Notes: generated from the letters alone by a model not told the origin. A stretch of 64,000 nt of DNA from Neisseria sp. MVDL19-042950 (GCF_030504625.1 NZ_JAUKWH010000001.1:279653-343652), one strand, 5' to 3'. Numbered from the stretch's first letter, positions 47,499 through 56,908 are shown. Translations and numbers: made by a program.

Positions 47499-48020
47499 TT
47501 AACGTCTGATAAGGTAGAAATCTTGGTCGCGGCTGCCGTCGCAACGGTGCATGCGTACTTGGTTGCCGTATTTGCCCGCATCCAAGCATTTTCCGTTCAT
47601 GCGGCTGCGGATGGTGTAACCGTCGCGATACCATTGCTGGTTGATGCCGCCATGGCATTTATAAGCGATAACTTCCGCTCCGTCGCCGTCTTTTTCGTTA
47701 GCCACATCCAAACATAGGCCTTCCACGCGGATGCTGCGACCCAACATGGTAAACCGTTGGTTGTTTTCGCCGTGGCAGCTGTAACTGATGAGACCTTTGT
47801 AAGAGCCGCGGCCACGGTCGAGACATTTGCCGCTATCGGTTTCGATGAGCACCGTTCTGCCTTGCGGAAATCGGGACGAACGGTCGTCGTTTTTGCGGCC
47901 ATCGGGTCGATGCTCGGGGTAACGGTCATCTATATCGGCGCGGGGATGACCGTCTGGCCCCACATAAAGACAACCTCCGAGTAATAGTGCTGGAATCAAT
48001 AAAATACTTTGCAATTTCAT
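47499..48020 (-). CDS. Ricin B-type lectin domain lipoprotein
   Basis: 173 residues. Lipobox LLLGGCLY near residue 16, a polar linker, then a beta-trefoil of three repeats with the Q-W/C-type motifs: SGKCLDRGRGSYKGLISYSCHGENNQRFTM, EGLCLDVANEKDGDGAEVIAYKCHGGINQQWYR, and NGKCLDAGKYGNQVRMHRCDGSRDQDFYL. Such domains bind galactose-type sugars. Expected at the cell surface or outer-membrane inner face. Start at 48020 (ribosome-binding site AAAGGAGCAATC). Its ligand and role are unknown. Confidence 0.85.
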   Translation of the reverse strand: MKLQSILLIPALLLGGCLYVGPDGHPRADIDDRYPEHRPDGRKNDDRSSRFPQGRTVLIETDSGKCLDRGRGSYKGLISYSCHGENNQRFTMLGRSIRVEGLCLDVANEKDGDGAEVIAYKCHGGINQQWYRDGYTIRSRMNGKCLDAGKYGNQVRMHRCDGSRDQDFYLIRR

Positions 48021-48047
48021 GATTGCTCCTTTCTGATAAAACTGGCT

Positions 48048-48080
48048 TTCAGACGGCAACCGATTGGGTGGCCGTCTGAA
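48048..48080 (-). terminator. Paired-DUS hairpin between two lipoprotein genes
   Basis: TTCAGACGGC, 13 bases, GCCGTCTGAA. On the minus strand it follows the 74-residue lipoprotein. Confidence 0.7.
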
Positions 48081-48085
48081 AACCG

Positions 48086-48310
48086 TTAATAATGGTAATA
48101 GCGACGCTGGCGCGGGTAAACCGTCGATACGGGTTGGACTTCATTATAAATCACCGTCGTGCCGGGCGGGGCGTTGATGGTAACGTTTTTGTTGACGGTG
48201 GTTTCGCTTTGTACCGGTAAATCCAATACGGCAATACGTCCGTCGGGGGTTTCCGCGTAAATGCAGCCGCCAAGCAACAGCAAGCTGATGATGGATAAAG
48301 CTGTTTTCAT
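48086..48310 (-). CDS. Small lipoprotein of unknown function
   Basis: 74 residues. Signal peptide with lipobox LLLLGGCIY, then a short beta-rich mature part (ETTVNKNVTINAPPGTTVIYN) and a Tyr/Arg-rich end (VYPRQRRYYHY). The signal region closely resembles the lectin lipoprotein downstream (LLGGCIY versus LLGGCLY), suggesting duplication of that part. The start at 48310 avoids an unlikely upstream extension over the methyltransferase gene's end. Confidence 0.7.
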   Translation of the reverse strand: MKTALSIISLLLLGGCIYAETPDGRIAVLDLPVQSETTVNKNVTINAPPGTTVIYNEVQPVSTVYPRQRRYYHY

Positions 48311-48350
48311 GTTTTTAACATTTCCCAAATCGGCGTAAGCCACCTGAATA

Positions 48351-49298
48351 TTAGGGGTTGTGTCGTATTTCCCAACATCGGTGGATTTTTTTGTTGCGGA
48401 AATCATCGGGAACCGATTGTTTGGAAACATCTTTTACCGAATATTTTTCCAACACGCTTGCGCACAATTCAAAGCTGCGCAGATTATTGGAGAAAAACAA
48501 AAGGCCGTCTGAAGCCAGCAGCCCCATTGCTCCGTCGATCAAATGCGTATGGTCGCTCTGGATGTCGAGAATGTCGAGCATTTTTTTGCTGTTAGAAAAA
48601 CTCGGCGGATCCATCACTATCAAATCAAACCGTTTACCTTGTTCGGAGGCCGTCTGAAGATATTGGAATACGTCGGCTCTTATGATTTGATGCCGGTTTA
48701 TATCTATTTGGTTCAATTCAAAATTACGTTTGGCCCAGTCCAGATAAGTATTGGACAAATCAACCGTCTCACTGCTTACCGCGCCGCCCGTTGCCGCATA
48801 AACGGTAAAGCTGCCGGTGTAGGAAAAAAGATTCAGAAAACGCTTGTCCGAAGCCATTTCGCCGACTTTCTTACGAGTATTGCGGTGATCGAGAAACAGG
48901 CCGGTATCGAGGTATTTATCCAAGTTTACCCAAAATTTGCGCCCGTTTTCCGTGATGATGAAATCTTCGCTTTGTTTGCCGGTTTTTTCATACTGCTGCG
49001 CCCCCTTTTGGCGTTCGCGGCGTTTGAAATGAATTTGCTCGGGGGCGAATCCGGTAACGAACGAAATCGCTTCCAGCACGTCGGCCAGCCACGCTTTGTA
49101 TTCTTCCGGCTGCATCAGCCAGCCGGTATCGTATTCCTGTAAGTGAACCTGATCGCCGTAAACATCTATGGCGAAAGGAAATTGGGGAATATCGCGGTCA
49201 TACATGCGCCATGCTTCGATGTGGTTACGGCGCGCCCATTTCAGATAGTGCTTGATGTTTTTGCCCAAACGGTTGGCAAAGGGAGAGATGTCGGTCAT
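48351..49298 (-). CDS. Class I SAM-dependent methyltransferase (RlmK/RlmI-like)
   Basis: 315 residues. N-terminal domain (residues ~1-130, including KGAQQYEKTGKQSEDFIITENGRKFWVNLDKYLDTGLFLDHR) resembles the C-terminal half of RlmKL; then SAM motif I (LNLFSYTGSFTVYAATGGA), acid DLSNTYLDWAKRN, and the catalytic-type DPPSFSNSKKM. Family members methylate 23S rRNA guanines or cytosines. The exact target here is not certain. Contains DUS sequence at its 3' side. Confidence 0.85.
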   Translation of the reverse strand: MTDISPFANRLGKNIKHYLKWARRNHIEAWRMYDRDIPQFPFAIDVYGDQVHLQEYDTGWLMQPEEYKAWLADVLEAISFVTGFAPEQIHFKRRERQKGAQQYEKTGKQSEDFIITENGRKFWVNLDKYLDTGLFLDHRNTRKKVGEMASDKRFLNLFSYTGSFTVYAATGGAVSSETVDLSNTYLDWAKRNFELNQIDINRHQIIRADVFQYLQTASEQGKRFDLIVMDPPSFSNSKKMLDILDIQSDHTHLIDGAMGLLASDGLLFFSNNLRSFELCASVLEKYSVKDVSKQSVPDDFRNKKIHRCWEIRHNP

Positions 49299-49325
49299 GC
49301 TTTGCTTTCAGACGGCCTCGGCGGG

Positions 49326-49727
49326 CTATCGGTTGAGTTGCCAAAAATCTTTCAGGGGCAGATGCTTGGTTCTGTCCAGCGTCATAACGACGGTGTTGTC
49401 GGGAGCAATCAGCATGGCGCATTCCTCATCGTTTTGAAAAGGGAAGGCGATACTGAAATTGGCACCATTTTCCACCTGAATTCCATACCGGTGTTTACCG
49501 TTTTCGTATTGGATTGTATTTTGGCTGTACCGGTAGGTTTTTTTCGTATTTTTTTGAAGGTCAGACAGAGTAAACTGTTTTTCTTCAAACACGATTTCCA
49601 TCGGAACATTATTCGTATCCATAGCCTTCCAAGTGCCGCGGTAGGTTTCAGACCTGCCGCACCCGTTTAATAACAGCATGATTGTGCTGGCAAGTAAAAG
49701 GGAAAAAATATATTTGAAACGATTCAT
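49326..49727 (-). CDS. Lipoprotein of unknown function
   Basis: 133 residues. Signal peptide with lipobox LLLNGCGR near residue 21. The mature part has a lipocalin-like feel: YRGTWKAMDTNNVPMEIVFEEKQFTLSDL, a strand-rich pattern and IAPDNTVVMTLDRTKHLPLKDFWQL. No family recognised. The start at 49727 was chosen for the signal peptide. Confidence 0.7.
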   Translation of the reverse strand: MNRFKYIFSLLLASTIMLLLNGCGRSETYRGTWKAMDTNNVPMEIVFEEKQFTLSDLQKNTKKTYRYSQNTIQYENGKHRYGIQVENGANFSIAFPFQNDEECAMLIAPDNTVVMTLDRTKHLPLKDFWQLNR

Positions 49728-49754
49728 ATCGGGATATTCCTTCGGAAACAACAC

Positions 49755-50087
49755 ATTTCAGGTTTCCGAGATTGCAAATCGGCCATTTTACCGTACTTAA
49801 CTCTTTCATGCTTGACCATTTTGCGGTAAATCTTTATTATTCGCTTCTTGTCTTTTTTGAAGCCATCGTCTTCAGCCAACTTCCATCCAAGCTGATCCAA
49901 ACAGCTTTCCGATTGCTTATTTTACTGAATATTAAGCATATTTTGCAGGTTGTTGTCGATGTTAACCACAAGCCCGAGAGCTTGCGACGACCTTGCGTAA
50001 TTCTTTGCTACAAATACGTTTTCTGTTGCTTCAAGGCTGCCTGAAAATCATTCGGGCAGAAGGTTTTGTTGTCCGTTTTGGAAAACC
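49755..50087. other. Intergenic region before rhlE
   Basis: About 330 bases without a convincing gene. A plus-strand open frame at 49772-50044 lacks a ribosome-binding site. A minus-strand stop-free run through 49730-49930 reads like a basic protein fragment (KKDKKRIIKIYRKMVKHERVKYGKM) and could be a remnant of an inserted gene. AGGCTGCCTGAA at 50034 is the DUS variant of Simonsiella type, not the local one. Confidence 0.5.
50034..50045 (+). repeat. Foreign-dialect DUS (AGGCTGCCTGAA)
   Basis: Matches the Simonsiella-type uptake sequence, differing from the local AGGCCGTCTGAA at two positions. It is alone in this window. Confidence 0.6.
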
Positions 50088-51431
50088 ATGTCTGTAAAAT
50101 TTACCGATTTAAACCTCGATAAAAACATCTTATCCGCTTTGAACAGCGCAGGTTACGAATCCCCCACACCCATTCAAGTACAAGCCGTGCCGCATGCTTT
50201 GGCACAACGCGACATCATGGCTTCGGCACAAACCGGTTCGGGTAAAACCGCCGCTTTTTTGCTGCCCACTCTGCAACGCCTGATCAAACGCAGTGAAAAA
50301 CCGGGTAAAGGCCCGCGCGCGTTAGTATTGACACCCACCCGCGAACTTGCCGCGCAAGTGGAAAAAAACGCCCAAATTTATGCCCAGAATATGAAATGGT
50401 TCCGCACTGTGAGCATTGTCGGCGGTGCGTCTTTCAGTTATCAAATCCGCGCCTTGGGCAAGCCGGTTGACTTGATTGTGGCCACGCCGGGCCGTTTGAT
50501 GGATCTGATGGACAGCGGCAAAGTGGATTTCGACCGCTTGGAAGTGCTGGTGCTCGACGAAGCCGACCGTATGCTTGATATGGGCTTTATCGACGACATC
50601 GAAACCATCGTGGCCGCCACCCCGGAAGACCGCCAAACCCTGCTGTTTTCCGCCACTTGGGACGGCGCAGTCGGCAAATTGGCACGCAAATTGACTAAAA
50701 ACCCCGAAGTGATTGAAATCGAGCGGGTGGACGATCAGGGCAAAATTGAAGAGCAGCTTTTGTATTGCGACGATATGCGCCACAAAAACCGCTTGTTGGA
50801 CCATATTTTGCGTGATGCCAATATCGACCAATGCGTGATTTTCACTTCGACCAAAGTGATGAGCGAACAACTGGCCGACGATCTGTATGAAAAAGGTTTT
50901 GCCGCCAACTGTCTGCACGGTGATATGCCGCAAGGTTGGCGTAACCGCACGCTGATGGATTTGCGTAAAGGTCGCTGTAAAATTCTGGTGGCCACCGATG
51001 TGGCCGCCCGCGGTATTGATGTGCCGACTATTACGCACGTTATCAATTATGATTTGCCGAAACAGGCCGAAGATTACGTTCACCGTATCGGCCGTACCGG
51101 TCGTGCGGGCCGAACCGGTTTGGCGGTTACGTTTGCGGAAGTGAACGAATACGTTAAAGTGCACAAAATCGAGAAATACATCGGCCGCAAACTGCCCGAA
51201 ATGACTGTCGAAGGCATGGAACCGACGCGCAAACGCAGCAAAGCCGGCACAGGCAAGCCCAAAGGCAAAGGCGGCTGGGGTGCGAAAGGCGACCGTAAGT
51301 TCGGCGACAAGAAATTCGGAGATAAAAAGTTCGGCGGCGGCAAACCCAAAGGCGAAGGTTTTAAAGGAAAGAAAAAACCGGCAGGTAAGGGCGGTTTCGG
51401 TAAAACGGAGCGTGCGCCGAAACGGAGCTGA
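50088..51431 (+). CDS. rhlE: DEAD-box RNA helicase, RhlE-like
   Basis: 447 residues. Motif I AQTGSGKT, Q-motif YESPTPIQVQAV, DEAD box VLDEADRMLDMGF, SAT and HRIGRTGRAGRTG are intact. The C-terminal tail is basic and repetitive (KFGDKKFGDKKFGGGKPKGEGFKGKKK), as in RhlE proteins that bind structured RNA. Roles include ribosome assembly and RNA decay. A DUS terminator follows. Confidence 0.93.
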   Translation: MSVKFTDLNLDKNILSALNSAGYESPTPIQVQAVPHALAQRDIMASAQTGSGKTAAFLLPTLQRLIKRSEKPGKGPRALVLTPTRELAAQVEKNAQIYAQNMKWFRTVSIVGGASFSYQIRALGKPVDLIVATPGRLMDLMDSGKVDFDRLEVLVLDEADRMLDMGFIDDIETIVAATPEDRQTLLFSATWDGAVGKLARKLTKNPEVIEIERVDDQGKIEEQLLYCDDMRHKNRLLDHILRDANIDQCVIFTSTKVMSEQLADDLYEKGFAANCLHGDMPQGWRNRTLMDLRKGRCKILVATDVAARGIDVPTITHVINYDLPKQAEDYVHRIGRTGRAGRTGLAVTFAEVNEYVKVHKIEKYIGRKLPEMTVEGMEPTRKRSKAGTGKPKGKGGWGAKGDRKFGDKKFGDKKFGGGKPKGEGFKGKKKPAGKGGFGKTERAPKRS

Positions 51432-51443
51432 TTTCAAATAGGC

Positions 51444-51492
51444 AAAAGGCCGTCTGAAAACACTGTTCAACCAGTTTTTCAGACGGCCTTTT
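51444..51492. terminator. Paired-DUS terminator between rhlE and recR
   Basis: AAAAGGCCGTCTGAAAAC and complement, separated by about 17 bases, between convergent genes. Confidence 0.8.
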
Positions 51493-51504
51493 CGTATATA
51501 GGCG

Positions 51505-52110
51505 TTATTCTTTCAGCAGGCGGCGTTCGTAAACGGCTTGCGCCAATGTGCCCGCATCTACGTATTCCAATTCTCCGCCCAGCGGAATACCGCGCGCTAG
51601 ACGGCTCACTTTGTAGGGCAGGTTTTTAAACAGCTCCGCCAGCACATAGGCGGTGGCATCGCCTTCTGCGGTGAAGTTGGTGGCGATGATGATTTCTTCC
51701 ACGTCGCTGTTTTGCAGGCATGCCACCAGTTTTTCCAAGGCGATATGGTTTAAATCCATGCCTTGAACGGGGTTGACCTGCCCCATGAGCACAAAATACA
51801 AACCGTCGTGGCAGTTGGCGGCTTCCATGCCGGCTACGTCGGCGGGCATGTGCACAATCATCAGACGACGGGAATCCCGTTCGCCGTCGGCGCAAATATC
51901 GCAAAGCTCTGTTTCGCAAAACGTGTTGCAGCGGGTGCAATGTTGTACGTGTTTGAGGGCGTTTTGCAGGGCGGCGGACAATTCCTGCGCGCCGTCGCGG
52001 TTGTGCTGCAAAAGCTGGTAAGCCATGCGTTGGGCGGATTTGGGGCCGACGTTGGGCAGGATTTTCAAGGCATTGATCAAACGGTTGAAAGCATCGGGCT
52101 TCTTAGACAT
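51505..52110 (-). CDS. recR: Recombination mediator RecR
   Basis: 201 residues. Helix-hairpin-helix (LPNVGPKSAQRMAYQLLQ), C4 zinc finger (HCTRCNTFCETELCDIC), and a Toprim domain (RLMIVHMPADVAGMEAANCHDGLYFVL). With RecF and RecO it loads RecA at gaps. A DUS pair lies upstream. Confidence 0.95.
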   Translation of the reverse strand: MSKKPDAFNRLINALKILPNVGPKSAQRMAYQLLQHNRDGAQELSAALQNALKHVQHCTRCNTFCETELCDICADGERDSRRLMIVHMPADVAGMEAANCHDGLYFVLMGQVNPVQGMDLNHIALEKLVACLQNSDVEEIIIATNFTAEGDATAYVLAELFKNLPYKVSRLARGIPLGGELEYVDAGTLAQAVYERRLLKE

Positions 52111-52162
52111 GTTTCAGACGGCCTGATTAAGATAAAGCGGCATTATAGCCGAAGAATATAAC

Positions 52163-52210
52163 AGGCCGTCTGAAAACCGTGGATCCGGCCAAATGTTTTC
52201 AGACGGCCTC
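52163..52210. terminator. Paired-DUS terminator between recR and the Feo microprotein gene
   Basis: AGGCCGTCTGAAAAC and GTTTTCAGACGGCCT with about 18 bases between. It lies downstream of the feo operon on the minus strand. Confidence 0.75.
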
Positions 52211-52228
52211 TTCGCAAGACTCAAACGT

Positions 52229-52375
52229 TCAGTGGCAACCGCCGCTTTTGCCGCTGCAACGGTCGCAACCGCCGCATGCGCTGTTACGTGCCGCTTTGGA
52301 TTTGAAAACGAATTTGCGCAATATGTAGAGCACGCACAAGACAACGATGATGCCGACGATAATATATTGTTCCAT
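52229..52375 (-). CDS. FeoB-associated Cys-rich membrane microprotein
   Basis: 48 residues: one membrane helix (YIIVGIIVVLCVLYIL) and a Cys-rich tail (ACGGCDRCSGKSGGC). The start overlaps the feoB stop (TGATG). Genes of this type end feo operons in many proteobacteria; the tail could bind Fe(II). Too short for most gene finders. Confidence 0.85.
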   Translation of the reverse strand: MEQYIIVGIIVVLCVLYILRKFVFKSKAARNSACGGCDRCSGKSGGCH

Positions 52376-54237
52376 CACATAATCCTCGAAGCGATTTGAT
52401 AAACCACAAGGGCAAAGATATAAGCTAGTGCAAACAGATAGCCGGTAATCAGCAGGGTATGGTAAGTGGATTTCGTTTCGCGCTTGATCACGGCGAGCGT
52501 GGCCAAGCACATCGGGGCGTATACGTACCATGCCAAGAAGGCGAAAGCGGTCGGCAAGCCCCAGTTGTTGTGCACCAAAGGAATCAGGGCGTTTTCGACG
52601 GCTTCTTCGGAACCGGCTCCTACCGCATACACCGTGCCGAGTGCGGCAACCACCACTTCGCGTGCCGCCATCCCCGGAATCATGGCGATGCACATTTCCC
52701 AAGTGAAGCCCAGCGGGGCAAACAAAGGCTGTATCAAGTGGCCGATTTTACCTGCAAAGCTGTAATCAATCGCCGCGCCTGCCGCGCCCTCGGGGGCGGC
52801 TGGGAAGCTGACCAATACCCACAAAATCACACTCATGGCGAAAATAACCGTACCGGCGCGTACTAAGAAGGCTTTGACGCGGTCCCACAGGCTGATGAGG
52901 ATGTGTTTGAAGTTCGGCATACGGAAAGTGGGCAATTCCATCAACAGAGGGAAGTACTGCACTTTACCTTTGCGGCGTGCAAACAATTTCATCACATAAG
53001 CGGTTAAGCCGGCCGATGCGATACCGGCAACATACAGGCCGAAGAGCGTCAGCCCTTGCAGGTTGAATACGCCCAAAACGGTTCTTTCGGGGATAACGGC
53101 TGCGATAATCAAGGCATAAACCGGCAGACGGGCGGAGCAAGTCAGCATGGGGGCGATGGCAATCGTTACCAAACGTTCGCGCGGGTCTTGAATCGTACGT
53201 GCCGACATCACCGCAGGCACGGCACAGGCGAAGCTGGACAGCAACGGAATGAAAGCCCGGCCCGACAAACCGCTTTTCGCGAGCAGGTTATCCAACAGGA
53301 AAGCGGCGCGAGGCAGATAACCCGAGTCTTCCAACAGTAGAATAAAGGCGAACAAAATCGCGATTTGCGGCAGAAACACCAACACGCTGCCGATACCCGC
53401 AATCACACCGTTTACCAGCAAATCTTGCAGCACGCCTTCCGGTAGGGTGGCCGCTACCCATTCTCCCAGCGAACCGAACGCGCCTTCTATCGTATCCATC
53501 AGCGGCTCGGCCCATGAGTAAACGGCCTGAAAAATCAAAAGTAAGATAATAAAGAGAATAACGATGCCCCAGAAACGGTGCAGCACCAGTGCATCCAAGC
53601 GGCGGTGCCATTCCGGCAGGTTCATTTCCGTGCGGACGACTTGCTTGAGTATTTTTTCCGCTTCGGCATACAGCTCGTTACTGTCGAGAGCTTCCAAATT
53701 TTTCAAGGCAACGTCGGAATCCAGCGGATGGGTATTGTGGCGCGGCAGTTTGGCAACGGCTTCGCGCACGGCACGAATGCTGTCGCTGCGGACGGCGGCC
53801 GTTTCGAGCACCGGCACGCTTAACAATTCGCTCAATTTTGCCGCGTCGATTTTCAGGCCGCGCGAACAGGCCACATCGCTCATGTTCAGCGAAACGATCA
53901 TCGGCAGGTTCAAGGTTTTCAATTCGAGAAGCATACGCAGAGTCATGCGCAGATTGGTTGCGTCGGCCACGGCGATAATCGCATCGGGGCGGTGGCCGAG
54001 TTTGCCTATGGTAACGTCGCGTGCCACGGTTTCGTCGATACTGGTCGTACGCAAACTGTATGTGCCGGGCAGGTCGATGATGTGAATGCTTTTATCGTCG
54101 AGAAAAACGCCTTCGCGCTGATCCACCGTTACCCCGGGGTAGTTGGCAACTTTGGCATTCGAGCCGGTAAGCCCGTTAAAAAGGACGGTCTTGCCGCAGT
54201 TCGGCAAGCCTACGAGTGCGAAATAACTCAAATCCAT
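52375..54237 (-). CDS. feoB: Ferrous iron transporter FeoB
   Basis: 620 residues. N-terminal GTPase with G1 GLPNCGKT, G3 DLPGTYSL and G4-type NMSD, then a helical bundle and about eight membrane helices with gate motifs. Imports Fe(II) under low oxygen. The G1 loop has Leu where GNPNxGKT is usual, and the length is on the short side for the family. Second gene of a feoA-feoB-microprotein unit. Confidence 0.93.
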   Translation of the reverse strand: MDLSYFALVGLPNCGKTVLFNGLTGSNAKVANYPGVTVDQREGVFLDDKSIHIIDLPGTYSLRTTSIDETVARDVTIGKLGHRPDAIIAVADATNLRMTLRMLLELKTLNLPMIVSLNMSDVACSRGLKIDAAKLSELLSVPVLETAAVRSDSIRAVREAVAKLPRHNTHPLDSDVALKNLEALDSNELYAEAEKILKQVVRTEMNLPEWHRRLDALVLHRFWGIVILFIILLLIFQAVYSWAEPLMDTIEGAFGSLGEWVAATLPEGVLQDLLVNGVIAGIGSVLVFLPQIAILFAFILLLEDSGYLPRAAFLLDNLLAKSGLSGRAFIPLLSSFACAVPAVMSARTIQDPRERLVTIAIAPMLTCSARLPVYALIIAAVIPERTVLGVFNLQGLTLFGLYVAGIASAGLTAYVMKLFARRKGKVQYFPLLMELPTFRMPNFKHILISLWDRVKAFLVRAGTVIFAMSVILWVLVSFPAAPEGAAGAAIDYSFAGKIGHLIQPLFAPLGFTWEMCIAMIPGMAAREVVVAALGTVYAVGAGSEEAVENALIPLVHNNWGLPTAFAFLAWYVYAPMCLATLAVIKRETKSTYHTLLITGYLFALAYIFALVVYQIASRIM

Positions 54238-54304
54238 TTTGAATCTCCCATAGACGGTCTTCAGTTGCCTGAGGCCGTCTGAAAATATTTTTATTCACCC
54301 GAAT

Positions 54305-54571
54305 TTAATCGGCAGTAACGTGGCAGAGGATTTTTTGAGCTTCGGCCAGCCGCAGAGAAAATTGCGATTGGTTGCCCAATCTCACCGCATAAGGGCCTTT
54401 GCCGAGCAAGCCGATGGCGATAACGGTTAAGGGCATGCCGTTTGAGAAACCTAAATCGGCCAAACGGCGGCTGACAACCGGATCAAGCTCGCCGAATAAG
54501 GGGTTGGGATGAATCGAATCGATATGCGCTCGGGCACCTCGGCGCAGTTGGGATAGTGGTACTACGGACAT
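54305..54571 (-). CDS. feoA: Ferrous iron transport protein FeoA
   Basis: 88 residues, SH3-like. MSVVPLSQLRRGARAHIDSI at the start and RLADLGFSNGMPLTVIAIGLLGKGPYAVRLGNQSQFSLRLAEAQKI are typical. It regulates FeoB. Start at 54571; the frame is open about 12 codons further, but with no family support. The region upstream (54572-54700) is AT-rich and should hold the promoter. Confidence 0.9.
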   Translation of the reverse strand: MSVVPLSQLRRGARAHIDSIHPNPLFGELDPVVSRRLADLGFSNGMPLTVIAIGLLGKGPYAVRLGNQSQFSLRLAEAQKILCHVTAD

Positions 54572-54962
54572 AATAAACCTACCTTCTTTATTGTGTTGTT
54601 TTGACAAACATGAAGTTGAGTTTAAGACGTGATATCGTTTTGACAGTATGAAATAGTATTAGTTTTTATTTATATCTATCTGTTATTTATATTAGTCTTT
54701 TTCATGCAGGGCTGCAATCGGACGAAGGCCGTCTGAAAAAGGTTTCAGACGGCCTTTCGGGCTTATTTGGCGTTTTTTTGAGCTAAGTCAGATATGCCAT
54801 TGTTTTCTCGAGGCAATGGGGCATCTCATAAAACCACGCTTACCGATGCAATGGGATTTCGAAGCAGGTGGCACCGGAACGCGCCGATTCGTCCGTATCG
54901 ATGCCGTCTGAAAACAAGCGGCACGGTTTTGCGGAGTGGCAAATTTTTCAGACGGCCTGCCG
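54572..54962. other. Intergenic region between feoA and trpD
   Basis: About 390 bases with no gene. The left half is AT-rich and carries the feoA promoter; a Fur site is plausible but I could not identify a convincing one. The right half has DUS hairpins at 54726-54756 and a wider DUS pair at 54902-54958, the latter just after trpD. Confidence 0.55.
54726..54756. terminator. Paired-DUS terminator downstream of trpD
   Basis: AAGGCCGTCTGAAA and TTTCAGACGGCCTT with a short loop. Confidence 0.75.
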
Positions 54963-55997
54963 TTATCCTTCGGCCAGTTTCCGGCTGGCGGCGATAAATT
55001 CGGCCTGTTTCGCTTTGGCTTTGCCCGAATCAAGCGCTTCGCGGGCCGCTTCGAGGCCGTCTGAAAGGGAATCGGTGAGGTTGGCGGCGTAAATGGCGGC
55101 GGCGGAATTAAGCAGCACGATGTCGCGGGCCGCACCGTGTTCGCCGTTTAAGACGCTCTGCATTTTGAGCAGCGATTCTTGGCTGTTTTGCACTTTGATT
55201 TCATCCAGATTCTTGCGCACGGCAATGCCGAATTGTTCGGGGTGGATGTCGTATTCGCTAATGGAGCCGTTTTTCAGTTCGGCCACGCGGGATGCGCCCG
55301 TGATGGTGATTTCGTCCAAGCCGTCGCTGCCGTGCACCACCAAAACATGTTGCGAACCAAGTTGTTGCAGCACGCGGGCAAGAATGCCGACCAAGTCGAT
55401 ATGAAACACACCGAGCAGTTGGTTGGGGGCGGCGGCAGGATTGGTGAGCGGGCCGAGAATGTTGAAGATGGTGCGGATGCCGAGGCTTTTGCGCACGGGA
55501 GCCACATAGCGCATGCTGCTGTGATGGTTGGGGGCGAACATAAAACCGATGCCGACGTTTTCGATGCATTGGCCCACTTGCTCGGGCGATAAATCCAGCG
55601 ACGCACCCATCTGCTCGATGATGTCGGCGGAACCGCTTGAAGAGGAAACCGAACGCCCGCCGTGTTTGGCCACCTTCGCACCTGCTACCGCCGCGACAAA
55701 CATGGCAGTGCTGGAGATATTGAAAGTGTGCGCCCCGTCGCCGCCCGTACCGACGATGTCCACCAGATTATGCTTGTTCAACACCGGCACGCCGGCGGCA
55801 AATTCGCGCATCACACCGGCGGCGGCGGCGATTTCGGATACGCTTTCCACTTTGATGCGCAGGCCGGTAAGAATGGCTGCTACCAGCTCCGGCGCAACTT
55901 CGCCGCGCATAATCTGGCGCATCAAGTCGGTCATTTCGTCATAGAAAAGCTCGTTGTTGTCAATCAATCGGGCAAGGGCTTGCTGTGGTGTAATCAT
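54963..55997 (-). CDS. trpD: Anthranilate phosphoribosyltransferase TrpD
   Basis: 344 residues. Transfers a phosphoribosyl group to anthranilate in tryptophan synthesis. Marks: [72 protein letters not shown] is read through near the C-terminus. It lies downstream of trpG, 98 bases apart, with a wide DUS pair between them. Confidence 0.96.
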   Translation of the reverse strand: MITPQQALARLIDNNELFYDEMTDLMRQIMRGEVAPELVAAILTGLRIKVESVSEIAAAAGVMREFAAGVPVLNKHNLVDIVGTGGDGAHTFNISSTAMFVAAVAGAKVAKHGGRSVSSSSGSADIIEQMGASLDLSPEQVGQCIENVGIGFMFAPNHHSSMRYVAPVRKSLGIRTIFNILGPLTNPAAAPNQLLGVFHIDLVGILARVLQQLGSQHVLVVHGSDGLDEITITGASRVAELKNGSISEYDIHPEQFGIAVRKNLDEIKVQNSQESLLKMQSVLNGEHGAARDIVLLNSAAAIYAANLTDSLSDGLEAAREALDSGKAKAKQAEFIAASRKLAEG

Positions 55998-56025
55998 CGG
56001 TATTCCGCCTTTGTATGTAGGATTG

Positions 56026-56084
56026 AAGCCGTCTGAAATTTCCGGCTTGGTGGAAAATGCGCCGCGCCTGTTTTCAGACGGCCT
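56026..56084. terminator. Wide DUS pair between trpG and trpD
   Basis: AAGCCGTCTGAA (one base changed) and TTCAGACGGCCT flank about 35 bases. It may weaken read-through but the loop is long. Confidence 0.45.
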
Positions 56085-56095
56085 GTAATAAAAGA

Positions 56096-56680
56096 TTAAG
56101 CCGCTTGGAAATGTTGGAACTCTTTCAGGAAGTTATCCAGCATTTCATGGCCGTGTTCGGTAAGCAGGGCTTCGGGGTGGAACTGCACGCCTTCAACGGC
56201 ATGGGTTTTGTGGCGCACGCCCATGATTTCGCCGTCTTCCGTCCATGCCATAATGTCCAAGCAATCGGGCAGGGTAGCGCGGTCGATAACCAAGCTGTGG
56301 TAACGGGTGCAGGTAACGGGGTTCGGTAAACCTTTAAACATGCCCGAATCGCGGTGGAACACCGGCGAAACCTTGCCGTGCATCAGCGTTTGCGCCCGCA
56401 CGATATTGCCGCCGAACGCTTCGCCTATGGTTTGGTGTCCCAAACAAATACCCATAATCGGCAGCTTGCCGGCGAAGTGCCGCATGGCCGCCACGGAAAT
56501 CCCCGCTTCTTTGGGCGAGCAGGGGCCGGGGCCGATAACGAGATATTGCGGTTTGAGGGCGGCGATTTCTTCCAAAGTGATGTCGTCGTTGCGGCGCACC
56601 ACAACCTCTTGGCCGAGTTCGGCAAAATATTGGACGATGTTGTAGGTGAAGCTGTCGTAATTGTCGATCATTAGAAGCAT
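56096..56680 (-). CDS. trpG: Anthranilate/aminodeoxychorismate synthase glutaminase subunit (TrpG/PabA)
   Basis: 194 residues, class I glutamine amidotransferase. Oxyanion/nucleophile motif [15 protein letters not shown] (Cys), histidine in [16 protein letters not shown]. It supplies ammonia for anthranilate or PABA synthesis. Position before trpD favours the tryptophan role. The glutamate position reads HPEA rather than the usual HPES. Confidence 0.92.
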   Translation of the reverse strand: MLLMIDNYDSFTYNIVQYFAELGQEVVVRRNDDITLEEIAALKPQYLVIGPGPCSPKEAGISVAAMRHFAGKLPIMGICLGHQTIGEAFGGNIVRAQTLMHGKVSPVFHRDSGMFKGLPNPVTCTRYHSLVIDRATLPDCLDIMAWTEDGEIMGVRHKTHAVEGVQFHPEALLTEHGHEMLDNFLKEFQHFQAA

Positions 56681-56908
56681 GATGGATAAACCTGTATGGT
56701 ATGTGGGGGCAAAGGCCGTCTGAAAGAAAAGGATTATAACGGCATTAGCGGGCGGTGTTTAGATTTTCGACACCATTGATAAATGCCTACATTTCTTCGT
56801 CGGTTGTAAATTTGCTTTTGCGGATAACGTGATACTGCCCGTGCTTAGTGTGCGGAAAAGGTCAACAGATGAGAGCTGCATAGCAAGGGCGTTTCAATCC
56901 AAAAGAGG
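56681..56908. other. Intergenic region before the nar terminator
   Basis: About 230 bases between the trpG start and the nar terminator. It should hold the trpG promoter. A single DUS lies at about 56714. No gene seen. Confidence 0.5.

Noticed and set aside
49772..50044. A 90-codon frame before rhlE
   Set aside because: No ribosome-binding site, no family, and it ends at a DUS-like sequence.
54572..54700. Fur box upstream of feoA
   Set aside because: The region is AT-rich and looks suggestive, but no 19-base match to the Fur consensus is good enough to call.
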